DNA of 64,000 nt from assembly GCA_963706555.1 (NCBI GenBank), contig OY970164.1, positions 4,774,001-4,838,000 on the forward strand. Reading direction: 5' to 3'. Shown here piece by piece: positions 52,782 to 61,439 of the stretch; position 1 is the first letter of the stretch; every line of letters starts with the position of its first letter. The notes beneath the pieces are model-generated. The model was not told where the DNA came from, did not search any database, and saw only the letters and a list, made by a program, of their open reading frames with translations. The position numbers and the translations under genes were made by a program. The stretch is from Bog-473 sp963706555 (lineage in GTDB: Bacteria; Actinomycetota; Acidimicrobiia; Acidimicrobiales; RAAP-2).

Positions 52782-53981
52782 ATGCACCCACGCCTGCAGA
52801 TCGACGGAGGAGGCCCGGTCAGAGTCCTCCTCGTCGAGGACGACTCGGGTGACGCGTTCTTAGTAGAGGACCTCCTCGGCACCCACAGCGGAGAATTCGA
52901 GCTGATCTGGGTCCAGACGATGAGCGACGCCCTCGGGAAAGTCGATCCCTCCCTCGACTGCGTCCTGCTCGATCTCGGCCTTCCGGACACCGTCGGCCTC
53001 GAAGGACTCCGACAAATCCTCTCGGTGACAGGCTGCCCGCCGGTCGTGGTCCTCACCGGTCTGCATGACCGCGAGGGCGGCGCTCGATCGGTGGCGCTAG
53101 GGGCTCAGGACTACCTCAGCAAGGAAGCACTTGATGACGAGGCGTTATCACGTTCGCTGCGCTACGCAATCACCCGCCGGCATGCGGAAGAGGCTTCCCG
53201 GCACCTTCGCGACGTGGAGCTCCTCCGGGCTGAGAACGCGCGCCTCGAACGAGGACTCTTGCCGCGTCCGCTCATCTTCAATCCCCGGCTTTCGTGGTCG
53301 ACCCGGTACGCCCCAGGGGGAGGTCGGGCTCTCCTGGGGGGAGACTTCTTCGACGCCATCGAGCTGGATGACGGCACTGTCCGGGTGGTGATCGGCGACG
53401 TCTGCGGCCACGGCCCCGATGAGGCCGCGCTCGGGGTCTCACTCAGGGTGGCCTGGCGGGCCCTGGTTCTCGGTGGCCAGAACCCCGAGGGCACACTGTC
53501 GGCGCTCGAACGCGTCCTCGAGGTTGAGCGGACGCGGGAGGAAATCTTCGCCACCCTCTGCGACTTCCAGATCCAGCCGAGCCTGCGACAAGCCGAGCTT
53601 CGCCTCGGTGGCCACCCAGGCCCGCTCCTCTTCGACGGGGCCGAGGTGGTCGAGGCCCCCGTGTCCGTCCGGAGATCGCCCCTCGGCATCAAGGGCAGTA
53701 CCTCATGGTCGCCGAACCGGCTCGACCTGGGTGAGGAGTGGACCCTGGTTGCCTTCACCGACGGCATCGTGGAGGGACATGTCGGCCAGACGGGTGCCCG
53801 GCTGGAGACAGCAGGGCTTATCGGGGTGGCGGAGCAGGCGTTCGAGAAGGCCGAAGACCTGGAGGAGGTCGCCGACCTGCTCCTGGCCGGGGCCGAAGCA
53901 GCCAACGGTGGGCCGCTCCCGGACGACATTGCGCTGGTTCTGCTTTCGACCTCCCCGACATGGCGCGGGATCCGTGGCTGA
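52782..53981 (+). CDS. Response regulator with PP2C-type (RsbU-like) phosphatase output
   Basis: This 399-residue protein has an N-terminal receiver domain with acidic residues E19-D20-D21, phosphoacceptor D64 in LLDLGLPD and K114 in YLSKE. A short coiled linker (about 133-165) follows, then a PP2C-like Ser/Thr phosphatase domain with metal aspartates in GGDFFD (D188) and IGDVCGHG (D206) and a C-terminal DDIAL. It would dephosphorylate an anti-anti-sigma-type partner when its receiver is phosphorylated. The neighbouring histidine kinase overlaps it by eight bases and is the obvious phosphodonor. Confidence 0.92.
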   Translation: MHPRLQIDGGGPVRVLLVEDDSGDAFLVEDLLGTHSGEFELIWVQTMSDALGKVDPSLDCVLLDLGLPDTVGLEGLRQILSVTGCPPVVVLTGLHDREGGARSVALGAQDYLSKEALDDEALSRSLRYAITRRHAEEASRHLRDVELLRAENARLERGLLPRPLIFNPRLSWSTRYAPGGGRALLGGDFFDAIELDDGTVRVVIGDVCGHGPDEAALGVSLRVAWRALVLGGQNPEGTLSALERVLEVERTREEIFATLCDFQIQPSLRQAELRLGGHPGPLLFDGAEVVEAPVSVRRSPLGIKGSTSWSPNRLDLGEEWTLVAFTDGIVEGHVGQTGARLETAGLIGVAEQAFEKAEDLEEVADLLLAGAEAANGGPLPDDIALVLLSTSPTWRGIRG

Positions 53982-55521
53982 CGCAGGACGCGACGCCAGC
54001 CGATTCGCCTCGTTCAGCCTACGGTCCAGGCTCGCGCTGCTTTTGGTCGTCAGTGTGACGATCGTCATCGCGTTGGCCGCCGTCAGCACCGTCGCGGTGG
54101 TGAACCTCCTCCACTCCCGGCAGATCCTCATCACCCAAGTCGACCCGGCAAACCTGCAAACAGACCAGCTCCTGGTCGCTTACCTGAACCAGGAAACCGG
54201 GGTGCGGGGATTCATCCTCAGCGACGACCCGACGCTTCTCGACCCCTACGTCCAGGGCCTCACGCAAGAACGCCAGATCTCGTCGAGACTGGACCTGCTC
54301 TTGGCCAACCAACCGCAGCTCCGCAGATCGGTCGAGCTCGCGGAGCGACAGGCCTCCCGGTGGCAACAAGAGTTCGCCCGGCCGGCGATCGCTACTACCC
54401 GCGCTCATGACACGTCGTCTACGTCAAAAGCCGAACTCCTGCGTGGAAAGGCGCTCTTTGATGCAGTTCGTACGAGGTTCAACGCCGTCGGCCGACGGTT
54501 CGCGGCCGCTCGCTCGGCGTCCGGGGCGAACCTCGATTCCGCCACGACGGCATTAGTCGTCTCCCTTCTGGTGGCCCTTTTGCTCTTGGTGCTCATTGGG
54601 GTTGTCGTAACTCGCGCGCTCCAGGCGTGGGTGACTGCGCCCCTCCTCCGACTCGGCGACGACACCGGTGAGGTCACTCTTGGCCACCTGGACCACCGGA
54701 TCGAGCCGACGGGTCCACCCGAGATGCAGCGGCTGGGGACGGACGTCGAGGCCATGCGGAAGCGGATCGTCGAGGAACTCCGGGAGGCCGACGACGCCCG
54801 GGCGTCACTGGCCGAACGCAACGCCGATCTCACTCGGTCGAATGCTGAACTCGAGCAGTTTGCCTACGTCGCCTCCCACGACCTCCAAGAGCCTCTCCGC
54901 AAGGTGGCAAGTTTCACGCAACTGCTCCAGCAGCGCTACGGGGACCAGCTCGACGAGCGGGCCGACCAGTACATCGATTTCGCAGTGGACGGGGCCAAGC
55001 GGATGCAACTCCTCATCAACGACCTGCTGGCCTTCTCGCGGGTCGGCCGCACCACCGAGCCGCTTCGGCCCATCGATCTGCGATCGAGTGTCGATACTGC
55101 GCTCGAGAACCTGGCCACACTCATCGACGAGACGCGCGCCACCGTGGTGGTAGGGGAACTTCCCACCCTGCCCGGAGACCCCGGTCTCTTGAGCGTGCTG
55201 TGGCAGAATCTTGTCGGCAACGGCATCAAATTCCGCTCCGAGGAGGCGCCGGTGGTGACGATCGAAGCGGCGCAGAACACCGGTGAGTGGGTCTTCGCCG
55301 TCAGCGACAACGGCATCGGTATCGAGCCCCGCTTCGCCAACAAGGTCTTCGTGATCTTCCAGCGTCTCCACAGCCGCGAGGAATTCGAGGGCACCGGTAT
55401 CGGACTTGCTCTTTGCAAGAAGATCGTTGAGTTCCACGGTGGCCGCATCTGGCTCGACGTCGACCACAGCCCAGGGGCAAAGATCTGCTTCACGCTCCCC
55501 GCAACCGAACGGATCGCATGA
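53974..55521 (+). CDS. Sensor histidine kinase with CHASE3-like extracellular domain
   Basis: This is a membrane kinase of 515 residues from the GTG at 53974. The first membrane helix is at about 18-45, a CHASE3-like helical sensor (NQETGVRGFIL) spans about 48-190 and the second helix is at about 191-214. HAMP and a coiled linker follow, then HisKA with H302 in YVASHDLQEPLRKV, and HATPase with WQNLVGNGIKF (N416), DNGIGI (445-450) and GTGIGLAL (473-480). The start overlaps the REC-PP2C stop, and the stop overlaps the next regulator as ATGA, so the three genes form one signalling unit. Confidence 0.93.
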   Translation: MADAGRDASRFASFSLRSRLALLLVVSVTIVIALAAVSTVAVVNLLHSRQILITQVDPANLQTDQLLVAYLNQETGVRGFILSDDPTLLDPYVQGLTQERQISSRLDLLLANQPQLRRSVELAERQASRWQQEFARPAIATTRAHDTSSTSKAELLRGKALFDAVRTRFNAVGRRFAAARSASGANLDSATTALVVSLLVALLLLVLIGVVVTRALQAWVTAPLLRLGDDTGEVTLGHLDHRIEPTGPPEMQRLGTDVEAMRKRIVEELREADDARASLAERNADLTRSNAELEQFAYVASHDLQEPLRKVASFTQLLQQRYGDQLDERADQYIDFAVDGAKRMQLLINDLLAFSRVGRTTEPLRPIDLRSSVDTALENLATLIDETRATVVVGELPTLPGDPGLLSVLWQNLVGNGIKFRSEEAPVVTIEAAQNTGEWVFAVSDNGIGIEPRFANKVFVIFQRLHSREEFEGTGIGLALCKKIVEFHGGRIWLDVDHSPGAKICFTLPATERIA

Positions 55522-55967
55522 TCAACGTCGAGCCCAACGCCGCCATCACCGTACTTCTGGTCGAGGACGATCCCGGTGATGTGGTCATGACCCGGGAGGC
55601 ACTCGGTGGGGCGAAGGTCCTCCATGACCTCCACGTTGCCGAGAATGGCGAGGCGGCACTGGCCTTCCTCCGTCGCGAGGGAGCGTATGCCGATGTTCCT
55701 CGCCCGGACCTGGTCTTTCTCGACCTCAACCTGCCCCGGGTGGACGGACGAGAGGTGTTGGCCCAGGTGAAAGCCGATCCGAAACTTCGGTCCATCCCGA
55801 TCGTGGTGCTCACCACGTCCGACGCCGAGGAGGACGTTCTAAGAAGCTACGACCTCCACGCCAATGCCTACGTCACCAAACCAGTGGACTTTGTCGCCTT
55901 CCTGGCCGCCGTGCGGCAAGTCGATGATTTCTTCCTCACGGTGGCGCGCCTTCCCCGGAGCGAATGA
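55518..55967 (+). CDS. Single-domain response regulator (Rcp1-like)
   Basis: This is a stand-alone receiver, 149 residues, with the acidic pair in LLVEDDPGD (E16-D18), phosphoacceptor D69 in VFLDLNLP, VLTTSDAEEDV and K121 in VTKPVDF. The spaced TREAL...ENGEAALAFL and DLNLPRVDGREVL are typical of the Rcp1 subgroup that pairs with phytochrome-like or CHASE3 kinases. It has no output domain, so it probably acts as a phosphate sink or by protein contact. It is coupled to the kinase by ATGA. Confidence 0.92.
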   Translation: MINVEPNAAITVLLVEDDPGDVVMTREALGGAKVLHDLHVAENGEAALAFLRREGAYADVPRPDLVFLDLNLPRVDGREVLAQVKADPKLRSIPIVVLTTSDAEEDVLRSYDLHANAYVTKPVDFVAFLAAVRQVDDFFLTVARLPRSE

Positions 55968-56221
55968 GCGGATTCGCTCCCCCTTCTCATGGCACACTCG
56001 GAGCCATGAATCGCCGGAGACTCAGTCCTCCCGTCGTCGCGGGCCTTGTGCTCCTCCACGTCATCGTGACGACCCTTACGTGGCATGACCTCAGCAATCG
56101 CACCGCAAACCAAGTCCGAGGTCCCAAGTGGTTCTGGCGTGTGTTCACCGGCATCCAGATGGGAAACTCGGCGCTCTACTGGATGTTCGGGCGGAGGGCT
56201 GTTCGGCCGACCGGCAGCTGA
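55964..56221 (+). CDS. Small membrane protein, PLDc_N-like
   Basis: This 85-residue protein starts at ATG 55964, overlapping the regulator stop. ATG 56006 (MNRRRLSPPVV) is an equally good start giving 71 residues. It has one or two short hydrophobic segments (VVAGLVLLHVIVTTLTWHD and the C-terminal NSALYWMFGRR), with VRGPKWFWRVFTGI between, like the PLDc_N-type small membrane domains. The function is unknown. It may be co-transcribed with the signalling genes. Confidence 0.6.
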   Translation: MSGFAPPSHGTLGAMNRRRLSPPVVAGLVLLHVIVTTLTWHDLSNRTANQVRGPKWFWRVFTGIQMGNSALYWMFGRRAVRPTGS

Positions 56222-56297
56222 GGATGACGATGGCTGTTCAGGCTCGAACGATTGCTCGTAGTGTGAGCATCGAGGGCAACCACGGAGGGTGAGGGTC

Positions 56298-57260
56298 ATG
56301 AGTGAGGCCGGGGCCGGGATTGAGCGACACCACCACATCACGTTGTGCGTGGGAACTGCGCAAGAGGACTACGACTTCCATACGGAAGTGCTCGGCCTCA
56401 AAAGCGTCAAGAAGACAGCGCTCTATGACGGCGACGTCCCCATCTACCATTTGTACTACGGCAACGATGTCGGGCTCGAGTCGACACTCGTCACCACGTT
56501 TCCGATGCGCCAGTCCGGTCGCGTGGGTCGGCGGGGGACGAACCAGACCAAAGTCTTGATGCTGGCCGTGCCCGACAGCGCTCTCGGCTACTGGCGGGAT
56601 CGTCTGCATGACCACGGGTTCGCGGTCGAGGAGGTCGAGCGGTTCGCCGAAAAGCAATTGCACTTCACCCACCCGTGCGGCATCGAGTACGCGCTGGTCG
56701 GTGTGGCAAACGACCCGCGTGCAGCGCACTCCGCCGGCCCGGTTCCCCAGGAAATGGGCATCCATGGAACACACGGCATCACCGTCTCGGTCTTCGACCT
56801 TGACCTTTCGGCCGACTTCATGATCCAAGGATGGAGCGGTCAGCACACCCAGGAAGAAGGCGATCACGTGCGTTTCGAGGTGGGTCAGGGCGGGTCCGGC
56901 GCCATCGTCGACTTCGTGGCCGAGCCCGGCCTCGGACAGGCCGGATGGATGTACGGGGAGGGAATCGTCCACCACACCGCTTTCGAGGTGGCCGACTTCA
57001 ACACGCAGGATGCGGTGAAGGACGGACTGGTCGGGTTGGGCTTCACCGATGTGTCCGATCGCAAGGATCGCGGGTACTTCGACTCCGTCTACGTCCGCAC
57101 GCCGGGTGGGGCGATGTTCGAAGCCACCGTGTCCAAGCCGACCGGGTTCGTCATCGATGAGCCCTTGGAGGAGCTCGGCAAGAACTTCCAGGTCCCCCCC
57201 GTCTTCGCCGACCGGAAGGAATATCTCCTCTCGTATCTCGAACCGCTGCAGTACTCCTGA
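56298..57260 (+). CDS. VOC-superfamily ring-cleaving dioxygenase-like protein
   Basis: This is a 320-residue protein of two VOC (glyoxalase/extradiol dioxygenase) modules. The iron ligands are recognisable as a histidine in HHHITLCVG (near residue 12), a histidine in GIVHHTAFEVADF (about 222) and a glutamate in GAMFEATVSKP (about 274), the H-H-E pattern of extradiol and hydroquinone dioxygenases. ATG 56298 has GGAGGG eight bases upstream. It is consistent with degradation of aromatic compounds; the substrate is not evident. It is convergent with an SDR. Confidence 0.85.
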   Translation: MSEAGAGIERHHHITLCVGTAQEDYDFHTEVLGLKSVKKTALYDGDVPIYHLYYGNDVGLESTLVTTFPMRQSGRVGRRGTNQTKVLMLAVPDSALGYWRDRLHDHGFAVEEVERFAEKQLHFTHPCGIEYALVGVANDPRAAHSAGPVPQEMGIHGTHGITVSVFDLDLSADFMIQGWSGQHTQEEGDHVRFEVGQGGSGAIVDFVAEPGLGQAGWMYGEGIVHHTAFEVADFNTQDAVKDGLVGLGFTDVSDRKDRGYFDSVYVRTPGGAMFEATVSKPTGFVIDEPLEELGKNFQVPPVFADRKEYLLSYLEPLQYS

Positions 57261-57363
57261 GGGCATCTGGCCGATCTGGACGCTCGGCGGGGAGCAGCGG
57301 ATGCCCGGCGACCCCCAGCTCTGCACGCCAGGCTCCATTGTGCAGCCATGATCTCGACGTCCG

Positions 57364-58122
57364 TTACTCGCTGAGAAACGCGCTGCCCTGACTCATCATC
57401 TCGACGGCCTGCCGGCGGGGTAGCGCCCCAAAAGGTGACGGATCCGGCGGCCAGGTCGGGCCCTCGGGGAGGCTCGTCAGCATCTGGCGGGCGACATCGT
57501 CTGCGCTCGCGATTCCGGGGAAGTCCCGCCCTTGGAGAACCCGGCGAAAGGCCGGGGTGTCGGTAGGTCCCAGAACCATTGACAGCACGTCGACGCCCAG
57601 AGGGCGGAATTCGGCCCAGAGGGCTTCGCCGAGAACCAGGTCGAAGGCTTTGGATGCCCCATAGGCCGCCAGGTGATCGCCCCCCACCCAGGCTGCACCC
57701 GAGGTCACGAGGATGATGCCACCGTGGCCCCGAAGGGCCATGCGCGACCCGTAACGGTGACAGGCCCCGAGCACCGTGTGCACGTTGCGCCCCACCAGCT
57801 CTTGCCAGACGGACAACGGCTTGTCCAAGAACCTCGATGCGTTGGGATCTGCCCCGGCGTTGTAAATGAGCAGGCCGACCTCGAGATCGTCGGTCGCCGC
57901 GGCCAGGACTTCGTCCGCGCCAAGAACGCTGAGATCGATGGCCACTGTCCGGGTTTCGGATTTCACCGTCACTGCGACCTCGTCGAGCACCGCCTGGCGG
58001 CGTGCGGTGAGGACCACGTTCACCCCGTGCTCGCCCAGCAATCGGGCCACGGACGAGCCGACGCCTTCAGACGCGCCGGCGACAACAGCCCACGGCCCGT
58101 AGTTCTCTACAAATTCAGTCAT
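57364..58122 (-). CDS. Short-chain dehydrogenase/reductase
   Basis: This is a classical SDR of 252 residues. The cofactor motif is AGASEGVG near residue 15, IYNAGAD stands for NNAG, and the active site is in VTSGAAWVGGDHLAAYGASKA. It overlaps the SnoaL-like gene as ATGA (that gene's stop against this ATG), forming a two-gene unit divergent from P450 copy 2. The substrate is unknown. Confidence 0.9.
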   Translation of the reverse strand: MTEFVENYGPWAVVAGASEGVGSSVARLLGEHGVNVVLTARRQAVLDEVAVTVKSETRTVAIDLSVLGADEVLAAATDDLEVGLLIYNAGADPNASRFLDKPLSVWQELVGRNVHTVLGACHRYGSRMALRGHGGIILVTSGAAWVGGDHLAAYGASKAFDLVLGEALWAEFRPLGVDVLSMVLGPTDTPAFRRVLQGRDFPGIASADDVARQMLTSLPEGPTWPPDPSPFGALPRRQAVEMMSQGSAFLSE

Positions 58123-58559
58123 AGGTTCTCCACCTCACAACGCCGTGCTCGGATTCTCCAGCGTCCGTCGTCACCTCGTTCGAACCGGTCGACGTAACGA
58201 CCGGTCGCCACCACGACCGCCGGCCCCGCGCCCGGCGAGTCGACCCGCAGGAAATAACTCTCCACGTCAGCCGTACGACCGTCCACGGTCACGAGTGGAT
58301 TCGTCGTCACATGCTTGTGGAATGCCGCTGGGGCGTGCGTGTGGCCGTCGAAATAGCCACCGAGTTCCTCGTGGCCAAAGAACCCGAACCCGTTGGACGG
58401 GTCGAGTCGCATGGAGACCAGGTACTCCGCATCGGCGGTGAAGCACGCGAGGAACCCCTCGCGGTCGTCGTGGTCGAGGGTGTCCCCGTAGCGGTAGAGC
58501 GTGGCCACAATCGCCCTCTCATCCTCGAGCCTGCCCAGTCTGTCGGCCAGGTCGTCCAT
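58119..58559 (-). CDS. SnoaL-like (NTF2-fold) protein
   Basis: This 146-residue protein has the NTF2/SnoaL_4 fold: IVATLYRYGDTLDHDDREGFLACFTADAEYLV is the usual helix-strand start (shown here as residues about 17-48), followed by a beta-sheet with conserved HKHVTTNPLVTVDG. Family members are ketosteroid-isomerase-like enzymes, cyclases or ring-hydroxylase small subunits. ATG 58559 has GAGGGGG about eight bases upstream. It is coupled by ATGA to the SDR. Confidence 0.84.
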   Translation of the reverse strand: MDDLADRLGRLEDERAIVATLYRYGDTLDHDDREGFLACFTADAEYLVSMRLDPSNGFGFFGHEELGGYFDGHTHAPAAFHKHVTTNPLVTVDGRTADVESYFLRVDSPGAGPAVVVATGRYVDRFERGDDGRWRIRARRCEVENL

Positions 58560-58886
58560 AACTGTGCCCCCTCTCGGTACTTCACGACTTCCATTTCCGG
58601 GCGGAGCACCACCATCCACTCGCCGCACCCGCCGCTGGCCGCATTCGAGGAAACTCCACGTCGATAAGCAGGACGAATAGTAGGGTGAGGCAGACGACGG
58701 CCGCCGATTCAGGTGGAAAACTACCCTCTGAACAGGTATTTTTGGCTCTCCGGAGTACGGTGCGGAACGCTGGATTCGAGCCCGTCGACCCCAACCGCCT
58801 GATAAGGGCAATGGAGCGGCTTCACTGGCTATGGTCGGGAACAATCGTTTTCACCAAAGGCCAAACCAGACGTAGTGGAGGACACC
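58560..58886. other. Divergent intergenic region
   Basis: This stretch of 327 bases separates the SnoaL-SDR pair from P450 copy 2 and should hold both promoters. No convincing operator, RNA gene or conserved reading frame was recognised. A GGAGG ribosome-binding site lies at its right end, five bases from the P450 ATG. Confidence 0.6.
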
Positions 58887-60122
58887 ATGACCCAGCAGGC
58901 AGCAGGGGAAGACTTGGAGGCGACACCGCCCGCGGGCGGTTACGGGACCGAGGATGATCGGTCGCTCGACGCCATGCTTGACATGGCCGACCCGCAGCCT
59001 CGCTACGAGCAGTGGATCGCGGACGGCGGGCTCCTCTGCCCCGTGGAGGGGTTCGCCATGGCCATAGGGCGTAGCGCAGTCGACGAGGTGCTCCGGCACC
59101 CGGAGGTCTTCACATCTGCGGGCATTGTCCAGCTCGGCAACATCCGGCCGCTCATCCCCTTGAGCATCGACCCACCCGACCACCTCGGCTACCGCAAGCT
59201 GCTCGACCCGCTGTTCGCCCCTAAGCGCATGGACGCCATTGAAGACGACATCGCGGCACGCGCCAACCGTTTCATCGACACGTTCGTCGACCGTGGAAGT
59301 TGTCACTTCACTGACGAGCTGGCTGTGCCTTTCCCCTCGGCCGTCTTCCTCGGCCTCATGGGGCTGCCGTGGGAGGATCTCGACACGTTCCTCCGCATGA
59401 AGGACGGGATCATCCGGCCCGGCGGCGCCACCATGATGGAAGCCGAAAAAGTCGACCCGGAAGAACGGGCGCGCATCCAGAACGAGACGGCGCGGGAGAT
59501 CTACGACTACTTCAACGCCATCCTCGACGAGCGCGAGCGCGAGCCACGCGACGACATCATGTCGGGCTTCCTCAACACCGAGATGGACGGCAGCCGTCTC
59601 ACCCGCGAGGACATTCTCGATATCTGCTTCCTGTTCCTGATCGCCGGGCTCGACACCGTGACCGATTCGCTCACCTGTTTTTTTGCCTTCTTGGCCCAAA
59701 ACCCCGAGCACCGCACGCAGATAGCGAAGGATCCCTCGGTCATCCCCGCCGCCGTGGAGGAGCTCCTCCGCTGGGAGAGCCCGGTTCCGGGCGTGCCCCG
59801 CATGGCCGTGGCCGACACCGAGGTGGCCGGCTGCCCGGTGAAAGCCGGCACCTTGATGATGGCGTCCATCGGTGCCGCCAACGTCGACCCGGCACAATTC
59901 GGCGACCCGATGACCGTCCGCTTTGACCGCGCCTCCAACCCCCACATCGGATTCGGGGGTGGCGTCCACCGGTGTCTCGGCTCGCACCTAGCCCGCCGGG
60001 AGCTCCGGGTGATGCTGCGTGAGTGGCACAAGCGCATCCCCGAGTACTCGCTCAAGGCCGGCAGCGAGCTCCACTACGCCCGGGGTCTGCGAAGCGTGGA
60101 GAACCTCGAACTCGTCTGGTAG
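58887..60122 (+). CDS. Cytochrome P450 (copy 2)
   Basis: This is a class I bacterial P450 of 411 residues from the ATG at 58887, which has GGAGG five bases upstream. The I-helix IAGLDTVTD is at 252-260, ExxR in EELLRWE at about 292-295, and the heme loop GFGGGVHRCLGSHLAR has C363 as the heme ligand. It is distinct from copy 1: the usual acid-alcohol pair is D256-T257 here and E-T there. The neighbouring SDR, SnoaL, VOC, amidohydrolase and FMO genes suggest a catabolic pathway for a cyclic or aromatic compound. Confidence 0.93.
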   Translation: MTQQAAGEDLEATPPAGGYGTEDDRSLDAMLDMADPQPRYEQWIADGGLLCPVEGFAMAIGRSAVDEVLRHPEVFTSAGIVQLGNIRPLIPLSIDPPDHLGYRKLLDPLFAPKRMDAIEDDIAARANRFIDTFVDRGSCHFTDELAVPFPSAVFLGLMGLPWEDLDTFLRMKDGIIRPGGATMMEAEKVDPEERARIQNETAREIYDYFNAILDEREREPRDDIMSGFLNTEMDGSRLTREDILDICFLFLIAGLDTVTDSLTCFFAFLAQNPEHRTQIAKDPSVIPAAVEELLRWESPVPGVPRMAVADTEVAGCPVKAGTLMMASIGAANVDPAQFGDPMTVRFDRASNPHIGFGGGVHRCLGSHLARRELRVMLREWHKRIPEYSLKAGSELHYARGLRSVENLELVW

Positions 60123-60415
60123 CGAGCGCGCCGCGCCGGCGGGTTGCGGCCAATCCGCGGAAAGGCGGCTGGGGGGTGGAGAAGTCGCCACGAACGACCG
60201 GTGAACCCGGTGAAGGTTTGTCAAAGCGATCGCTGCGTTGAATTGGCGATCCCACTACGCTGTCGTCGTGTCCGAATCTGCCGTCGTTGACGCACTCACC
60301 TCGGACGGAGGAGCGAGCCTCCGGACCCTTCCTCACGAGGTCAGCTGCGCCAGCCAAGAAGGGGCACCTGACTGTTGGGTCAAGCGACGCGACTCTCGCA
60401 GAACGAGGGGCGGCC

Positions 60416-61417
60416 GTGAAACTCGCTGAATGCGGGTTCGAACCGGCAGTTGCCGAAAAAGTGGTCGAACCGGAGCTGCCGATTGTCGACGCCCATCACC
60501 ACCTTTGGCCGTCCGGCTACTGGATTCCCTACGATCGCTCTGCCTTCGAAAAGGATCTCGGTCGGGGTCACCACATCGTCTCCACCGTGTTCGTCGAGTG
60601 TGGAGCCTCGTACCACACCGAGGGCGATCTGGCCTTGCGCCCTGTCGGGGAGACCGCGTTCGTTGCCCACGTCTGCCCGGAGCACGAGTCACCCGCCCTC
60701 GCTGCCGGGATCGTGGCGTGGGCCGACTTCACGCAGCCTGCGGAAGCAGCACGAACACTTGACGCACACCTCGAGGCGGGAGGATCACGGCTCTGTGGTG
60801 TTCGCCACAATGTCGTTTGGCATTCCCAGCCGGGGTTCGTGGAGGGATCCGTCTTTCCTCCCCACCTCCTGCTCGATGACCAGTTCCGAGTCGGGTTAGG
60901 CGAGATCGGCCGTCGCAGTCTGCCTTACGACGTGTGGCTCTTTCATGAGCAACTTCCCGAGTTGGCCGCCGCCGCTGACGCCCTCCCGAACCTGGTCTTC
61001 GTGCTCGACCATCTCGGTGGTCCCGTGCCTGATGAACCCATCCTTCACCTGAGGGATGAGGTCTTCACACGCTGGAGATCACTACTGGCCGACGTGGCTC
61101 GCCGACCCAATGTCGTGGTCAAGATCGGCGGAATGGGCATGCCCAAGTACGGATTCGGCTTCGATCGGGAAGCTGACAGGCCCTCATCCGAGAAACTCGC
61201 CGTGGCATGGTCCCCCTATGTGGAGACGGCCATCGAAACATTCGGACCGTCTCGGTGCATGTTCGAGAGCAACTTTCCCGTGGACAAACAGAGCGTCAGC
61301 TACGACGCGTTGTGGAACGCATTCAAGGTGATCACGACCGCGATGTCGAAAGACGAGAGAACTGATCTCTTCTCCGCAACGGCACAACGCGTGTACGGAC
61401 TCACTCAGGCACACTGA
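60416..61417 (+). CDS. Amidohydrolase 2 family metal-dependent hydrolase
   Basis: This is a TIM-barrel hydrolase/decarboxylase of 333 residues from the GTG at 60416, which has GAGGGG upstream. The metal-binding HxH is in IVDAHHHLWPSG near residue 25. VLDHLGGPVPDE and the late FESNFPVDKQSVSY with catalytic aspartate are typical of the PF04909 lactonase/decarboxylase group. It follows P450 copy 2 after a 293-base gap in which nothing is recognised. Lactone hydrolysis of an FMO/Baeyer-Villiger product is possible, since an FMO gene lies next to it on the other strand. Confidence 0.86.
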   Translation: MKLAECGFEPAVAEKVVEPELPIVDAHHHLWPSGYWIPYDRSAFEKDLGRGHHIVSTVFVECGASYHTEGDLALRPVGETAFVAHVCPEHESPALAAGIVAWADFTQPAEAARTLDAHLEAGGSRLCGVRHNVVWHSQPGFVEGSVFPPHLLLDDQFRVGLGEIGRRSLPYDVWLFHEQLPELAAAADALPNLVFVLDHLGGPVPDEPILHLRDEVFTRWRSLLADVARRPNVVVKIGGMGMPKYGFGFDREADRPSSEKLAVAWSPYVETAIETFGPSRCMFESNFPVDKQSVSYDALWNAFKVITTAMSKDERTDLFSATAQRVYGLTQAH

Positions 61418-61439
61418 CCCTGTGCCGGCTGGTGCCTGA

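Noticed and set aside
58851..59987. Minus-strand open frame of 378 codons opposite P450 copy 2
   Set aside because: The plus strand encodes a complete P450 with heme, ExxR and I-helix motifs; the antisense frame has none.
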